A DNA stretch of 64,000 nucleotides, taken from Mucilaginibacter geliditolerans (GTDB taxonomy: Bacteria > Bacteroidota > Bacteroidia > Sphingobacteriales > Sphingobacteriaceae). The stretch is from contig NZ_JACHBY010000007.1 of the NCBI RefSeq assembly GCF_014200495.1, positions 186,001 to 250,000 on the forward strand. The letters run 5' to 3'. Made by a program: the position numbers and the translations under genes. This document shows positions 23,512 through 32,480 of this stretch, in pieces. The notes under the pieces are model-generated. The model was not told the origin of the DNA. It saw nothing but the letters and a program-made list of their open reading frames with translations, and made no database searches. Position 1 is the stretch's first letter. Every line of letters begins with the position of its first letter.

Positions 23512-24708
23512 TTAAATTCTCCCCGGATAAACTTTCAAAGCTTCTTCCAAACAGATCATCGCGTTCTGTATATCATCAATATTCAAAACGTATGCCATTC
23601 TTACTTCATTAAGGCCTGCGCCTTCAGTGCTGTAAAAGCCCGTTGCAGGTGCCATCATAACCGTTTGGTTCTGGTAGCTAAACTCTTCCAGCATCCATTG
23701 GCAAAACTTATCGGCATTATCAATAGGTAATTTTGCTACCACATAAAACGCGCCGCCCGGGTTAGGGCAGTAAACGCCTTCCATTTTATTGAGCGAATTT
23801 ACTATGGTATTACGGCGATTGGTATATTCTTTGTTTACCGCTTCAAAATACGCATCGGGGGTATCAACCGCTGCTGTGCCAGCAATCTGCTCCACCATAC
23901 CAGGGCTCAGCCGTGCCTGTGCAAACTTTAAGGCTGCTGTCCATACTGCTTTGTTCTTGGTGATCAAACATCCCAGGCGTGCCCCGCAGGCGCTGTAACG
24001 CTTGCTTACGGTATCCAGTACTATAACGTTCTGTTCCAGTCCCTCCAGGTGCATAGGTGAGGTAAAGGTCTGCCCATCATAGCAAAACTCTCGGTAGGCT
24101 TCATCCGAGAACAGGTATAGATCATATTTTAAAACCAGCTCTTTCAATGCTTCAAGTTCATCTTTTGAGTACAAGTAGCCGGTTGGGTTATTAGGGCTGC
24201 AAATAAATATAGCCTTTGTTTTTGGTGTTATCAGTTTTTCAAACTCACTTATTGGAGGCAGGGCAAAGCCATTTTCAATATGCGATAATATGGGTTTAAC
24301 CACAATGTCGCTCTGGCTGGCAAAGCCATTATAATTTGCGTAGAATGGCTCAGGGATGATCACTTCATCACCCGGGTCGAGGCAGGTCATCATGGCTATA
24401 GTGATAGCTTCGGAGCCTCCTGTGGTTACTAAAATATCATCGGGAGCTATATTATAGCCCAGTTTGTTATAATAAGTAGCTAGTTTTTCACGATAGGTGA
24501 GTGTGCCTTCGGATGGGGTATAGGCCCATACCTTAAAGTCGATGTTTTTAATGGCATTAAGCATGCCCGCAGGCGTTTCAATATCGGGTTGGCCGATGTT
24601 TAAATGATATACCTTTTTGCCATCTTGTTTGGCTTTATCGGCAAATGGGGTCAGTTTTCTAATAGGCGAAGCGGGCATCCGCTCACCTTTATGCGAGATC
24701 ATTGGCAT
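23512..24708 (-). CDS. PLP-dependent aminotransferase, class I (aspartate/aromatic type)
   Basis: 398 residues. Fold-type I landmarks: substrate loop LNIGQPDIETP (36-46), SPNNPTG (171-177, PLP-contacting N174), D202 and Y205 (SDEAY) for the pyridinium and phenolate contacts, catalytic Lys236 in TVSKRYSACGARLG, and the C-terminal Arg in NEVRMAY that binds the substrate carboxylate. It transfers amino groups between amino acids and 2-oxo acids; the subgroup Ib members handle aspartate, and some also aromatic amino acids or prephenate. Substrate range is not decidable. It is monocistronic between the tmRNA gene and a repeat region. A short simple-repeat run (cttttgactttctactttt) begins right at its stop codon. 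Confidence 0.9.
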   Translation of the reverse strand: MPMISHKGERMPASPIRKLTPFADKAKQDGKKVYHLNIGQPDIETPAGMLNAIKNIDFKVWAYTPSEGTLTYREKLATYYNKLGYNIAPDDILVTTGGSEAITIAMMTCLDPGDEVIIPEPFYANYNGFASQSDIVVKPILSHIENGFALPPISEFEKLITPKTKAIFICSPNNPTGYLYSKDELEALKELVLKYDLYLFSDEAYREFCYDGQTFTSPMHLEGLEQNVIVLDTVSKRYSACGARLGCLITKNKAVWTAALKFAQARLSPGMVEQIAGTAAVDTPDAYFEAVNKEYTNRRNTIVNSLNKMEGVYCPNPGGAFYVVAKLPIDNADKFCQWMLEEFSYQNQTVMMAPATGFYSTEGAGLNEVRMAYVLNIDDIQNAMICLEEALKVYPGRI

Positions 24709-24796
24709 GGGGCAAAATTAGTAAAAAGAAAATACTGTTAATCTTTAATATTGTTTGTTAGGTTTTTGTGTTTAAAATCTGACAATTTATTTTCCT

Positions 24797-25165
24797 AACC
24801 CTCTTTGTGGCTTGCCACAGAGAGGGTGGTCGGGCGAAGCAACGACCGGGTGAGTCGGCGGAGCGCGTTATACCCCCGCCCGGCCTCCCCTAAGTTTAGG
24901 GGGAGGTGTCGACGAAGGAGACGGAGGGGGTAGAACGGAGCGCGATGAAGTTTTGCGTTAGTGATAGCAGCGGATACCGGCCTCGAGCCTAATGCCTGCG
25001 CGCGTATGAGCGGATAGCGCGGGCCGCAGGCAACGCCCACTCAAAATTCAGTATTCTATGTTATTCGAACTTCGCCGCGCTCCGTTTAACTCACCCCCGA
25101 CTTCTCCGCTTTCAGCGGATCGTCGACCCTCTCTCCGCTTCGCGCAAAGAGGGTGAGGAATAAAA
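24797..25165. repeat. Intergenic palindromic repeat cluster (ccctcttt / agaggg family)
   Basis: Begins aaccctctttgtggcttgcc with inverted agagagggtggtcggg and ends ccctctctccgcttcgcg, aaagagggtgagg. Between lie further G+C-rich inverted segments (ccccgcccggcctccccta, tttagggggaggtgtcgacg). A second member of the family is at 40380-40500. The region is clearly more GC-rich than the surroundings; the 81-codon minus-strand open frame in it is an artefact of the repeat. Confidence 0.7.
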
Positions 25166-25179
25166 AAAGCTTATAAAAC

Positions 25180-25208
25180 AAAAAAGGCCCCGTTTTACGG
25201 AGCCTTTT
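25180..25208 (-). terminator. Rho-independent terminator of the DUF1573 gene
   Basis: On the minus strand aaaggctccgt, loop aaa, acggggcctttttt. It starts about 20 nt past the stop at 25229. Confidence 0.8.
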
Positions 25209-25228
25209 AAATATCGTTTACTAAAAAC

Positions 25229-25663
25229 TTATTTACCCGCAGTTGGTGGTGTAGTGGTCGCCGCCGCTGGTGCTGGGGCTGCTTTTGCCACAACTTCGCC
25301 AACTATGTATAAAATTTTTGTTGGTGTTTTAGCATTTGATGTTACTGTGATGCCTTTGTTAAAAGGATAGGCAGCAGCAGCATTATAAGTAATTTTTATC
25401 TGGCCTGTTTCACCTGCTTTTACTGGTGTTTTAGTGTAATCAGCAATGGTACAGCCACATGTAGGTTGCACGTTTGTTAAAATAAGAGGTTCGGTACCAA
25501 CGTTAGTAAAGGTGAAGATTGTGGTAACCGGTGTGCCTTGTGGTATTTTACCGAAATCATGCTTTTCTTCGTTGAATTTAAATTCAGCTTTTTGGTTATC
25601 TTGTGCCGATGCAGTAAAGGCAAAGCCTATAATAACTGCGCATAATATTAAGATCTTTTTCAT
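25229..25663 (-). CDS. DUF1573-domain periplasmic protein
   Basis: 144 residues from the ATG at 25663 (an in-frame ATG at 25681 would put six extra residues before the signal peptide MKKILILCAVIIGFAFTASA). The mature part is a single Ig-like/ASH-type DUF1573 domain: HDFGKIPQGTPVTTIFTFTN, then LTNVQPTCGCTIADY with the typical CGC pair, then FNKGITVTSNAKTP. The C-terminus is an Ala/Pro/Thr tail. The family is abundant in Bacteroidota and its function unknown; structural roles at the envelope are presumed. Single gene with its own terminator. Confidence 0.85.
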   Translation of the reverse strand: MKKILILCAVIIGFAFTASAQDNQKAEFKFNEEKHDFGKIPQGTPVTTIFTFTNVGTEPLILTNVQPTCGCTIADYTKTPVKAGETGQIKITYNAAAAYPFNKGITVTSNAKTPTKILYIVGEVVAKAAPAPAAATTTPPTAGK

Positions 25664-25799
25664 GTTGGTTATTTGATTCATACAAATATATAAGGTTTAA
25701 TCTAATTTAAAAACTATTATAAAAACTGAACGTTTTGAATGAAGAATGTACCAATTACAAAATAGAATTTTATAATTTTACCGACTAAACAAATTACAT

Positions 25800-28232
25800 A
25801 TGCCCGAAACTGCATTACATAGTGCCGGCAAATTTGGTGATGTTGAACTCAGTTTTGATGATTTCAAAAAGATTGTGATCAACGATTACCGTGTGGGTTT
25901 TGAGAGCCGGCAAGCCAGTATACTTGGTCGCCGTGAAGTGCTTACGGGTAAGGCTAAGTTTGGCATATTTGGCGATGGTAAGGAAGTGGCCCAACTGGCT
26001 ATGGCCAAGGCATTTAAGCCCGGTGATTGGCGCTCGGGTTATTACCGCGACCAAACCTTTATGTTTGCCACAGGTATGAGCAATCTGAAGGAATTTTTTG
26101 CACAACTGTACGCTACACCCGATATTGAAAAGGATCCGGCATCAGGCGGCAGGCAGATGAATTGCCACTACGCTACGCGCTTTGTAAATCCGGATGGTAG
26201 CTGGGTAAACCAGGCTGAAACGATGAACTGCGCGTCGGATATTTCGACTACAAGTGGTCATATGCCGCGCTTATTGGGCCTTGCATACGCGTCAAAACTA
26301 TATCGCCAGAACAAAGAACTGGAATATTTAAAGCAATTTTCAGTAAATGGTAACGAAGTTGCCTTTGGTACTATAGGCAATGGCTCAACCTCCGAAGGCC
26401 TGTTTTTCGAAACTTTTAACGCCGCCGGGGTATTACAGGTGCCTATGGCCATCTCTATCTGGGATGATGCCTACGCTATATCTGTACCCGCCAGTTTGCA
26501 AACCACTAAGGAAGATATATCCGAAATATTAAAAGGTTTCCAGTGCGAGGAAGGTACCAACGGCTACGAAATATTTAAGGTACGCGGTTGGGATTATGTA
26601 GCCCTGTGCGAAACCTATGAGCGTGCAATAAGTATCTGCCGTGAAAAACATGTGCCGGTACTGATACATGTTACCGAAATGACACAGCCGCAAGGGCACT
26701 CTACCTCGGGCTCACATGAGCGTTACAAGAGTAAGGAGCGCCTGGCATGGGAAAATGACTACGATTGCCTGGTAAAAATGCGTGATTGGATGATATCATC
26801 AGCCATTGCAAGTCCTGAGGAACTGGATGAGATGGAGTCGGAGGCTAAAAAGTTTGTACGTGAATGCCAGCGTGAAGCCTGGAACGAGCGCGCCGATGAA
26901 ATTAAGATTGAATTGGATGAAGCTGCGCTGGCTATTGAGCAATTGGCGCATAATGTAGCAGCCGAAACGGAATTAACTGCTATCGCTACGGCATTGCGCT
27001 CAGTAATTGATCCGGGGCGTAATGATATTGTTTCATCAATACGTAAAACACTACGCTTAACGGTTAAAGAAAACACACCTGAAAAGCAGGCCCTGATCAG
27101 CTGGCTGTATACTGAAAATGAAAAGAATACCGAGCGTTATAACTCTAAACTATTTTCAGGAACACCATATTCGCCATTAAATGTACCGGTTATTGTAGCT
27201 GAGTATGAAGATGATGCCCGGTTAATTGATGGTCGTGAGGTATTAAATGCCTGCTTTGATGCCAATTTTGAGCGTGATAAAAGTATTGTTGCCTTTGGCG
27301 AGGATGTAGGCGCTATTGGTGACGTTAACCAGGGCTTTGCCGGTCTGCAAAACAAATACGGCGACCTGCGTATAGTTGACACCGGCATACGTGAAGCAAC
27401 TATCATAGGGCAGGGTATGGGCCTCTCGATGCGTGGTTTACGCCCTATAGCTGAGATACAATATCTTGACTACCTGATATATGCCATGAACGTGATCAGC
27501 GATGATCTGGCCAGTTTAAGCTACCGTACCAAGGGTGGGCAAAAAGCGCCGGTTATTATCCGTACACGCGGGCACAGGCTGGAAGGGATCTGGCACTCAG
27601 GCTCACCAATGGGTATGATATTGGGCGGCATGCGTGGTTTGCATATTTGCGTACCCCGTAACATGACCCAGGCTGCCGGTATGTACAACACTTTATTGCG
27701 TGGCGATGAGCCTGCATTGGTTATAGAATGCCTTAATGGTTATCGCCTAAAGGAAAAATTACCTGCAAATGTGGGTGAGTTCACCGTACCACTGGGTAAG
27801 GCTGAAATTATGCGCGAAGGTGCTGATATCACTGTAGTATCCTATGGCTCAACCCTGCGCATTGTAATGGAAGCGGCTGAAGAACTGGAAAAAATGGATA
27901 TCCATATTGAAGTGATCGATCCGCAAACATTGTATCCTTTTGATACGGATAATATCTGTGGTAGCTCATTAAGAAAAACGAATAAGCTGCTTGTTATTGA
28001 TGAGGATATTCCTGGTTCAGGATCAGCCTATATTCTGCAAAGAATACTGGAAAAGCAGAATGGCTATTATTCGCTCGACTCTCAGCCTAAGACATTAAGC
28101 GCTAAGGATCATCGTCCGCCATATGGCTCCGATGGTGATTATTTCAGCAAGCCATCGCATGATGATGTGATAGAGGCGGTGTATAATATGATGAGCGAAG
28201 CTAATCCCGGGAAATATCCGGCGATTTATTAA
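25800..28232 (+). CDS. Fused E1 alpha/beta of a 2-oxoacid (branched-chain) dehydrogenase
   Basis: 810 residues. The first 400 are an E1-alpha domain (DYRVGFESRQASILGRREVL; YYRDQTFMFATGM; thiamine site at 193-200). The last 340 are E1-beta (GREVLNACFDANFERDKSIV, VAFGEDVGAIGDVNQGFAGL, DTGIREATIIGQGMGLSMRG, C-terminal LPANVGEFTVPLGKAEI). Together they decarboxylate a 2-oxo acid with thiamine diphosphate and load the acyl group on E2 lipoate. The fused arrangement is normal in Bacteroidota, where it is usually annotated 2-oxoisovalerate dehydrogenase. The metal/TPP motif reads GNGSTSEG with WDDAYAIS downstream, against the usual GDG...NN. E2 and E3 genes are not adjacent. Confidence 0.9.
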   Translation: MPETALHSAGKFGDVELSFDDFKKIVINDYRVGFESRQASILGRREVLTGKAKFGIFGDGKEVAQLAMAKAFKPGDWRSGYYRDQTFMFATGMSNLKEFFAQLYATPDIEKDPASGGRQMNCHYATRFVNPDGSWVNQAETMNCASDISTTSGHMPRLLGLAYASKLYRQNKELEYLKQFSVNGNEVAFGTIGNGSTSEGLFFETFNAAGVLQVPMAISIWDDAYAISVPASLQTTKEDISEILKGFQCEEGTNGYEIFKVRGWDYVALCETYERAISICREKHVPVLIHVTEMTQPQGHSTSGSHERYKSKERLAWENDYDCLVKMRDWMISSAIASPEELDEMESEAKKFVRECQREAWNERADEIKIELDEAALAIEQLAHNVAAETELTAIATALRSVIDPGRNDIVSSIRKTLRLTVKENTPEKQALISWLYTENEKNTERYNSKLFSGTPYSPLNVPVIVAEYEDDARLIDGREVLNACFDANFERDKSIVAFGEDVGAIGDVNQGFAGLQNKYGDLRIVDTGIREATIIGQGMGLSMRGLRPIAEIQYLDYLIYAMNVISDDLASLSYRTKGGQKAPVIIRTRGHRLEGIWHSGSPMGMILGGMRGLHICVPRNMTQAAGMYNTLLRGDEPALVIECLNGYRLKEKLPANVGEFTVPLGKAEIMREGADITVVSYGSTLRIVMEAAEELEKMDIHIEVIDPQTLYPFDTDNICGSSLRKTNKLLVIDEDIPGSGSAYILQRILEKQNGYYSLDSQPKTLSAKDHRPPYGSDGDYFSKPSHDDVIEAVYNMMSEANPGKYPAIY

Positions 28233-28268
28233 TTGATTGTCAGATTCTAACACTAAACTTATTTATTT

Positions 28269-28293
28269 AGCCCGTCTGTGACGGGCTTTTTTT
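28269..28293 (+). terminator. Rho-independent terminator of the E1 gene
   Basis: agcccgtc-tgt-gacgggct followed by seven T; 36 nt after the stop at 28232. Confidence 0.92.
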
Positions 28294-28305
28294 ATTATTG
28301 CCTTC

Positions 28306-28884
28306 ATGACTGAAAATTTCACCATCGTAGCAGAAAACATAAAGAACCGCCGTACCATAAAACCATTTATGATGAACGGCCATAAAATACCAAACGGGCA
28401 TATTGCTGCCATATTAGAACTTGCTGACTGGGCGCCAACACACGGTTATACTGAGCCATGGCGTTTTGTGGTATATGAAGATGCTACACAATTTTGTGCT
28501 GCGCACGCCAATATCTACAGGGAAAATACCAGCGACGTAGATCAGAATGATACTGTTGCAAATAACCTGCTTCATCAGGGTGATAAAGCATCACATGTAA
28601 TTATAGCCATTATGAAAAGGGGTAAACTACCCAAGATCCCTGCTTTTGAAGAAATAGCTGCTACATCATGTGCTGTACAAAATCTACTGCTGGGTGCTAC
28701 TGCGTTAAATATTGCAAGTTATTGGGGCACAGGTGGCATGGCGCTAAAACCAGCTATGAAAGCATATTTAGGTCTCGGTGAAGAAGACCATGTAGTAGGT
28801 GTTTTATATCTGGGGTACGCTGATGTACATCCCGAGGGCCAAAGAACAATTCCTATTGAACAAAAGGTAAGCTGGGTTAAGTAA
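28306..28884 (+). CDS. Nitroreductase-family flavoprotein
   Basis: 192 residues, single nitroreductase domain: IKNRRTIKPF (FMN phosphate-binding Arg residues at the N-terminus), LADWAPTHGYTEPWRFVVYED (the WAP/PW motif of the YdjA-like group), SCAVQNLLLGATALNIASYW, and a short C-terminus. Such proteins are dimeric FMN enzymes that reduce nitro compounds, quinones or enones with NAD(P)H; the physiological substrate is usually unknown. It starts 13 nt after the E1 terminator, so the promoter must overlap the terminator or be fed by readthrough. Confidence 0.88.
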   Translation: MTENFTIVAENIKNRRTIKPFMMNGHKIPNGHIAAILELADWAPTHGYTEPWRFVVYEDATQFCAAHANIYRENTSDVDQNDTVANNLLHQGDKASHVIIAIMKRGKLPKIPAFEEIAATSCAVQNLLLGATALNIASYWGTGGMALKPAMKAYLGLGEEDHVVGVLYLGYADVHPEGQRTIPIEQKVSWVK

Positions 28885-29017
28885 ACTTTTTTTGTTTCCG
28901 TTCCGTACAATAACGCTCAACAAAATTGAGACAGGTATTTTTATTAATATATAGGTGATTTGTTTAACATAAACGAAATAATTGTAATTAAATATAGTGA
29001 TTATTTATTAATTTGTT

Positions 29018-29025
29018 TACTTTTG
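29018..29025 (+). promoter_or_regulatory. Bacteroidota -7 element TACTTTTG upstream of the YkuD_2 gene
   Basis: Full match to TAnnTTTG, 83 nt before the ATG at 29108. The -33 TTG element is not well placed. A leader of about 75 nt follows. Confidence 0.4.
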
Positions 29026-29107
29026 CAATAATCACAACAAATATATCGTTGCTAATACCTGAACCTGTTGATTTTATTAACAGATTTAAAATACCCTAAT
29101 TAGTACT

Positions 29108-29899
29108 ATGAGGAAACATTTTTGGTGGATTACGTGCGTTTGTATGCTCCTTTCAATTACTATGATCAACTGGAGGACAGCTAGCGCTAACCGGTCGACT
29201 GCTCCGTTACAAGCAGCATCATCTGCAAAAGATCTATTTGAAAAATATGTAGATGATCTTTACCAAACTGCAGAATTACAACAAACAGGTTTAGATGAAA
29301 TTGTATTTAAAAAAGCCGTAACAGGCTTCATCAACCTTAAAATGGCAAACAGATTGCCGCAAAACAGCTCAATTATTACCGTTGTCGATCTGAATAAACC
29401 AAGTCGCGAAAAACGCATGTGGATTGTTGACCTGGTTGCCAAACACCTTTTACTAAATACCTGGGTTGCCCATGGTTCGGGTAGTGGTGACGATGTTGCC
29501 AATAGCTTCTCAAATATTAATGATTCGCACCAAAGCAGTTTAGGTTTTTACCTTACTGATGATGTTTATATGGGCAAGCATGGCCGCTCATTACACCTTG
29601 ATGGTTTGGATGAAGGCTTTAATGATGATGCCCGTGCCCGTGAGATCGTAGTTCACGGTGCTCCATATGTAAGCGAAAGAAACATTAATGAAAAGGGTAA
29701 GATCGGTCGCAGCTGGGGATGTCCTGCTGTATCGCCAAAAGTATCAAACGAAGTTATTGATGATATAAAAGGCCGCACCGTATTTTTTATCAACGGAAAC
29801 GATAATAACTACAACTCTAAATATCTTAACGAAGATCTTTCAGCAGCCTATATTTTTCCGGCTGATACTACTGCGAACAGGTTAGCTAGTTTGCAGTAA
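29108..29899 (+). CDS. Murein L,D-transpeptidase catalytic-domain protein (YkuD_2 type)
   Basis: 263 residues with an N-terminal signal/anchor (WWITCVCMLLSITMINW). The catalytic region is at its C-terminal half: VAHGSGSG, GKHGRSLHLDGLDEGFNDDA, then REIVVHGAPY with H183 and GRSWGCPAVSP with catalytic C205. This is the PF13645 branch of the L,D-transpeptidase-like fold, common in Bacteroidota. Presumed role is periplasmic peptidoglycan cross-linking, attachment or turnover at 3-position diaminopimelate; the family's activity is little tested. It is convergent with the YcbB-type gene at 30025, with a simple-repeat hairpin between the two stops. Confidence 0.85.
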   Translation: MRKHFWWITCVCMLLSITMINWRTASANRSTAPLQAASSAKDLFEKYVDDLYQTAELQQTGLDEIVFKKAVTGFINLKMANRLPQNSSIITVVDLNKPSREKRMWIVDLVAKHLLLNTWVAHGSGSGDDVANSFSNINDSHQSSLGFYLTDDVYMGKHGRSLHLDGLDEGFNDDARAREIVVHGAPYVSERNINEKGKIGRSWGCPAVSPKVSNEVIDDIKGRTVFFINGNDNNYNSKYLNEDLSAAYIFPADTTANRLASLQ

Positions 29900-29900
29900 G

Positions 29901-30022
29901 AGAGTCAAGAATTAAGAGTCAGGAATCAGGATAGAAAAAGAGCCTAGAATTAAGAGCCAAGAACCAAGACGTATAAAAACTTTTTTTCTTGACTCTTGAT
30001 TCCAGCATCTTGATTCTTTCCA
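29901..30022. repeat. Inverted simple-repeat element (unit like agagtcaagaatc)
   Basis: The left arm (29901-29970) consists of degenerate copies agagtcaagaattaagagtc, aggaatcagg, agagcctagaattaagagcc, aagaaccaagac. The right arm (29986-30020) carries the complement cttgactcttgattcc, catcttgattctt. It lies exactly between two convergent L,D-transpeptidase genes and could end transcription on both sides. Confidence 0.75.
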
Positions 30023-30024
30023 CC

Positions 30025-31605
30025 TTATCTGACTGCTAATGTGGGAACATTTGGTTTAACGCCATTCAGTATTTTCTCCATATGGGCATATAAAACTATA
30101 TCCAGTCCATATACATCCGGCCTGTATTGTATAACGCCGGTTGAATCGGCCCAGCAGGTAGTGTAGGTGATATAAACAGGCGTTTTATGTGGGAGATCAA
30201 TATCGGTTGGTGTCGGATTTTCTGATTTCATATCCTCATCAATGGTATTATATTCATCACTTTGGCCAAACAGAGCCAGTGCAAGTCCTTCCGGGTTACC
30301 TAATCGTACACAACCATGGCTAACCGCACGCATCGCCTTATAAAAAGCTGATTTGGCGGGCGTATCATGCAAATAAACATTGCTGTGGTTATTAAACAGG
30401 AACTTGATCTTTCCTAACGAGTTATCGGCACCTGGTTTCTGCTTAAATTCAAAATCAGACCGGTTAGCGGTCGACCAATCTATCGTTTCAGGGTCAGGTA
30501 TCTTATCACCATTTTTATAAACATCAATATTTTTGTTGGCCAAATAGTACGGATCCTTAGCCGCCTCAACCATTATCTCCTTGTTGGCAATGCTTTCGGG
30601 AATGTTCCAAACCGGGTTTACCTGTACGCTATGTATCACACTATTTAGCAGAGGTGTTTCGTGTGGGTTCGGCTTGTCATACCTGTCGGTATCATCAAAA
30701 TGAATAAGTGTTTTTGCATTGTCCATATTACGGCCCTGGCCAACGCAAACTTTCATGTTTAAAACAGATTTGCCGCTATCCATCACATCCAGCTTAAAAT
30801 CAGGGATGTTTACCAATACATACTTTACTTCAGTAGGTTTATTTTGCCATCTTAAGCGTTCCATGCTGATCAATAACAAACGTTGCGATTCATCCTTAGA
30901 TAAGCCGGGTATTACCGTTCCGCTTAAATAAGCCTTTTGTAGAATTTTATATTGAGGGTCATTAGGTTGTATGGTATCTAAATAAACTTTCAGGTTACGG
31001 GCTTGTAACACCTGTTTTATGGAGGTACTGTCGGGCCTTTTGGTAGCCATGAAGTATCTTGAATAAATTCTTTTAGGGCTGACGAGCCCAAATTTCAGAT
31101 AGTTAGTATAATTAATAAGTGAGTTTGCGGTAAGCAACTCAAGCTGGGCCATATCATGGTAGGCTTCATCAAGTGTTTTTATGCCATTCTTGCTGTAAAA
31201 TTTACTCGCAAGTGCCCTGATCTGCTGAGGTTGGAACATATTTGAGTCAAGCCCGTGCTCATCGGCTTTGTCGAAATAATCAAGCATGGTTTTAAAGTCG
31301 CCATTTTGAAAATATGCGAGGAACAGCGCGGGGTCATAATCGTTATTTACATAATAAGTTTTAATACGCACCGGGTTGGTGAGATTTGCCTTGTCGCTAT
31401 CCAGCACGTGTTTAAATACTACTGCAAAATCGTCGGGATCTAATTGTTTAAAAACTATATTCTGAGTCCTCTTGAAAAGAATATTAGCCATATCAGAACG
31501 TTTCTTTTTACAGCTTTGAAAGGTAGTGGTAAGCAGGCAGAGCAGTAATATAAATACAGGGTAAGCGTGTCTTTTAACAATGGAATAAGGGAACTTCATT
31601 TTCAT
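30025..31605 (-). CDS. YcbB/LdtD-type L,D-transpeptidase lipoprotein
   Basis: 526 residues. Lipoprotein signal (FILLLCLLTTTFQSC, lipid Cys at C32). Residues 75-250 are the scaffold domain; LLISMERLRWQ at 245-253 is the landmark entering the YkuD domain. The catalytic motif has H413 (VYLHDTP) and S-H430-G-C432-V-R-L. It forms 3-3 cross-links in peptidoglycan or anchors peptides to it, on the periplasmic face of a membrane. The protein is complete; compare the truncated homologue at 12409. Monocistronic; a 16-bp palindrome lies 21 nt upstream of its start. Confidence 0.9.
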   Translation of the reverse strand: MKMKFPYSIVKRHAYPVFILLLCLLTTTFQSCKKKRSDMANILFKRTQNIVFKQLDPDDFAVVFKHVLDSDKANLTNPVRIKTYYVNNDYDPALFLAYFQNGDFKTMLDYFDKADEHGLDSNMFQPQQIRALASKFYSKNGIKTLDEAYHDMAQLELLTANSLINYTNYLKFGLVSPKRIYSRYFMATKRPDSTSIKQVLQARNLKVYLDTIQPNDPQYKILQKAYLSGTVIPGLSKDESQRLLLISMERLRWQNKPTEVKYVLVNIPDFKLDVMDSGKSVLNMKVCVGQGRNMDNAKTLIHFDDTDRYDKPNPHETPLLNSVIHSVQVNPVWNIPESIANKEIMVEAAKDPYYLANKNIDVYKNGDKIPDPETIDWSTANRSDFEFKQKPGADNSLGKIKFLFNNHSNVYLHDTPAKSAFYKAMRAVSHGCVRLGNPEGLALALFGQSDEYNTIDEDMKSENPTPTDIDLPHKTPVYITYTTCWADSTGVIQYRPDVYGLDIVLYAHMEKILNGVKPNVPTLAVR

Positions 31606-31625
31606 AGATGTGTATCATGTGTGTA

Positions 31626-31641
31626 TATAGCAATTGCTATA
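31626..31641. promoter_or_regulatory. Perfect 16-bp palindrome upstream of the YcbB-type gene
   Basis: tatagcaattgctata at 31626-31641, between the divergent start sites of the L,D-transpeptidase (31605) and DinB-like (31762) genes. Size and symmetry suit a dimeric repressor site; no regulator is known for it. Confidence 0.3.
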
Positions 31642-31761
31642 CCACAACTTGCAATAGTTAAAACGGTATTAAATTAATAAATCTAATGAACATTTCAGGG
31701 GTGAAAACCATTTTTGCGATATGAATAATTTTGGCGGATATTGTACTATGAAATTATAATT

Positions 31762-32274
31762 ATGGCAAACAAAAATAAAGCCGAAGTGTGGCTGCGTGGC
31801 CCGTTGGAGGGCATACCGCCTTTGTTGCAGCCGGTTGCCCATGCCTTATTGCAAGCCCGCGAAGAGATAAACGGCCTGGTGGTTAACTTCCCTGATAAAT
31901 TATTGTGGGAAAGACCCGCAGGCATGGCATCGCCGGGTTTTCATTTACAACATCTGACTGGCGTACTGGACAGGTTGTTCACCTATGCCAAAGGCGAACA
32001 GCTTACCCAGCAGCAACTGGATTACCTGGCATCAGAAGGGAAAGACCAGCAACAGAATGTGCAAACCCTGCTTAATAATTTTAACCATCAGGTTGATAGG
32101 GCCATAAAACAACTAGGTGAAACAGATGAAACAACCCTAACTGAAACCCGCGGTGTAGGCAGGGCGCAAATTCCATCAACAGTTATAGGTTTACTGGTAC
32201 ATTCTGCGGAGCATACCATGCGGCATATGGGACAGTTGCTGGTAACGGCTTCTGTTTTAGTATCAGGTAGTTAG
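31762..32274 (+). CDS. DinB-family putative metal-dependent protein
   Basis: 170 residues from the ATG at 31762 (a TTG at 31741 would add seven). Four-helix bundle with the DinB metal-site histidines: LLQPVAHALLQAREEI in helix 1, FHLQHLTGVLDRLFTYA in helix 2, and HSAEHTMRHMGQLLVTA in the last helix. The family includes thiol transferases using bacillithiol or mycothiol, and many uncharacterised members; the function here is not predictable. The last four residues and the stop (V-S-G-S-stop) are encoded by a copy of the simple repeat that fills the downstream spacer. Confidence 0.8.
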   Translation: MANKNKAEVWLRGPLEGIPPLLQPVAHALLQAREEINGLVVNFPDKLLWERPAGMASPGFHLQHLTGVLDRLFTYAKGEQLTQQQLDYLASEGKDQQQNVQTLLNNFNHQVDRAIKQLGETDETTLTETRGVGRAQIPSTVIGLLVHSAEHTMRHMGQLLVTASVLVSGS

Positions 32275-32480
32275 TATCAGGTATCAAGATAAGAAAAGGC
32301 AAAGCACGGGAATGTGCGATTCCCTCCCCTGGGAGGGGCAGGGAGGGGTTTGTTGAACTTTGCTGAACCAGACGCAGAAACCCCTCCCTGCCACAACACA
32401 TCCAGCCGCACCCCTCCCAGGGGAGGGAATTATAAAAACACTCTGTCTTGATACCTGATACTTGATACTAGCTACTTGAT
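32262..32480. repeat. Nested repeat between dinB-like and MFS genes (unit gtatcaggtagttag)
   Basis: Outer arms are degenerate repeats of tatcaggta / tatcaagta: 32260-32292 on the left and the inverted set at 32444-32482. Inside lies a second palindrome with ttccctcccctgggaggggc (32311-32330) matching cccctcccaggggagggaa (32411-32429), plus cagggaggggttt with aaacccctccctg. The outer arms reach into both flanking coding sequences and supply their stop codons. Confidence 0.85.

Noticed and set aside
24795..25040. 81-codon minus-strand open frame
   Set aside because: Lies wholly in GC-rich palindromic repeat DNA, with low-complexity composition and no recognisable domain.
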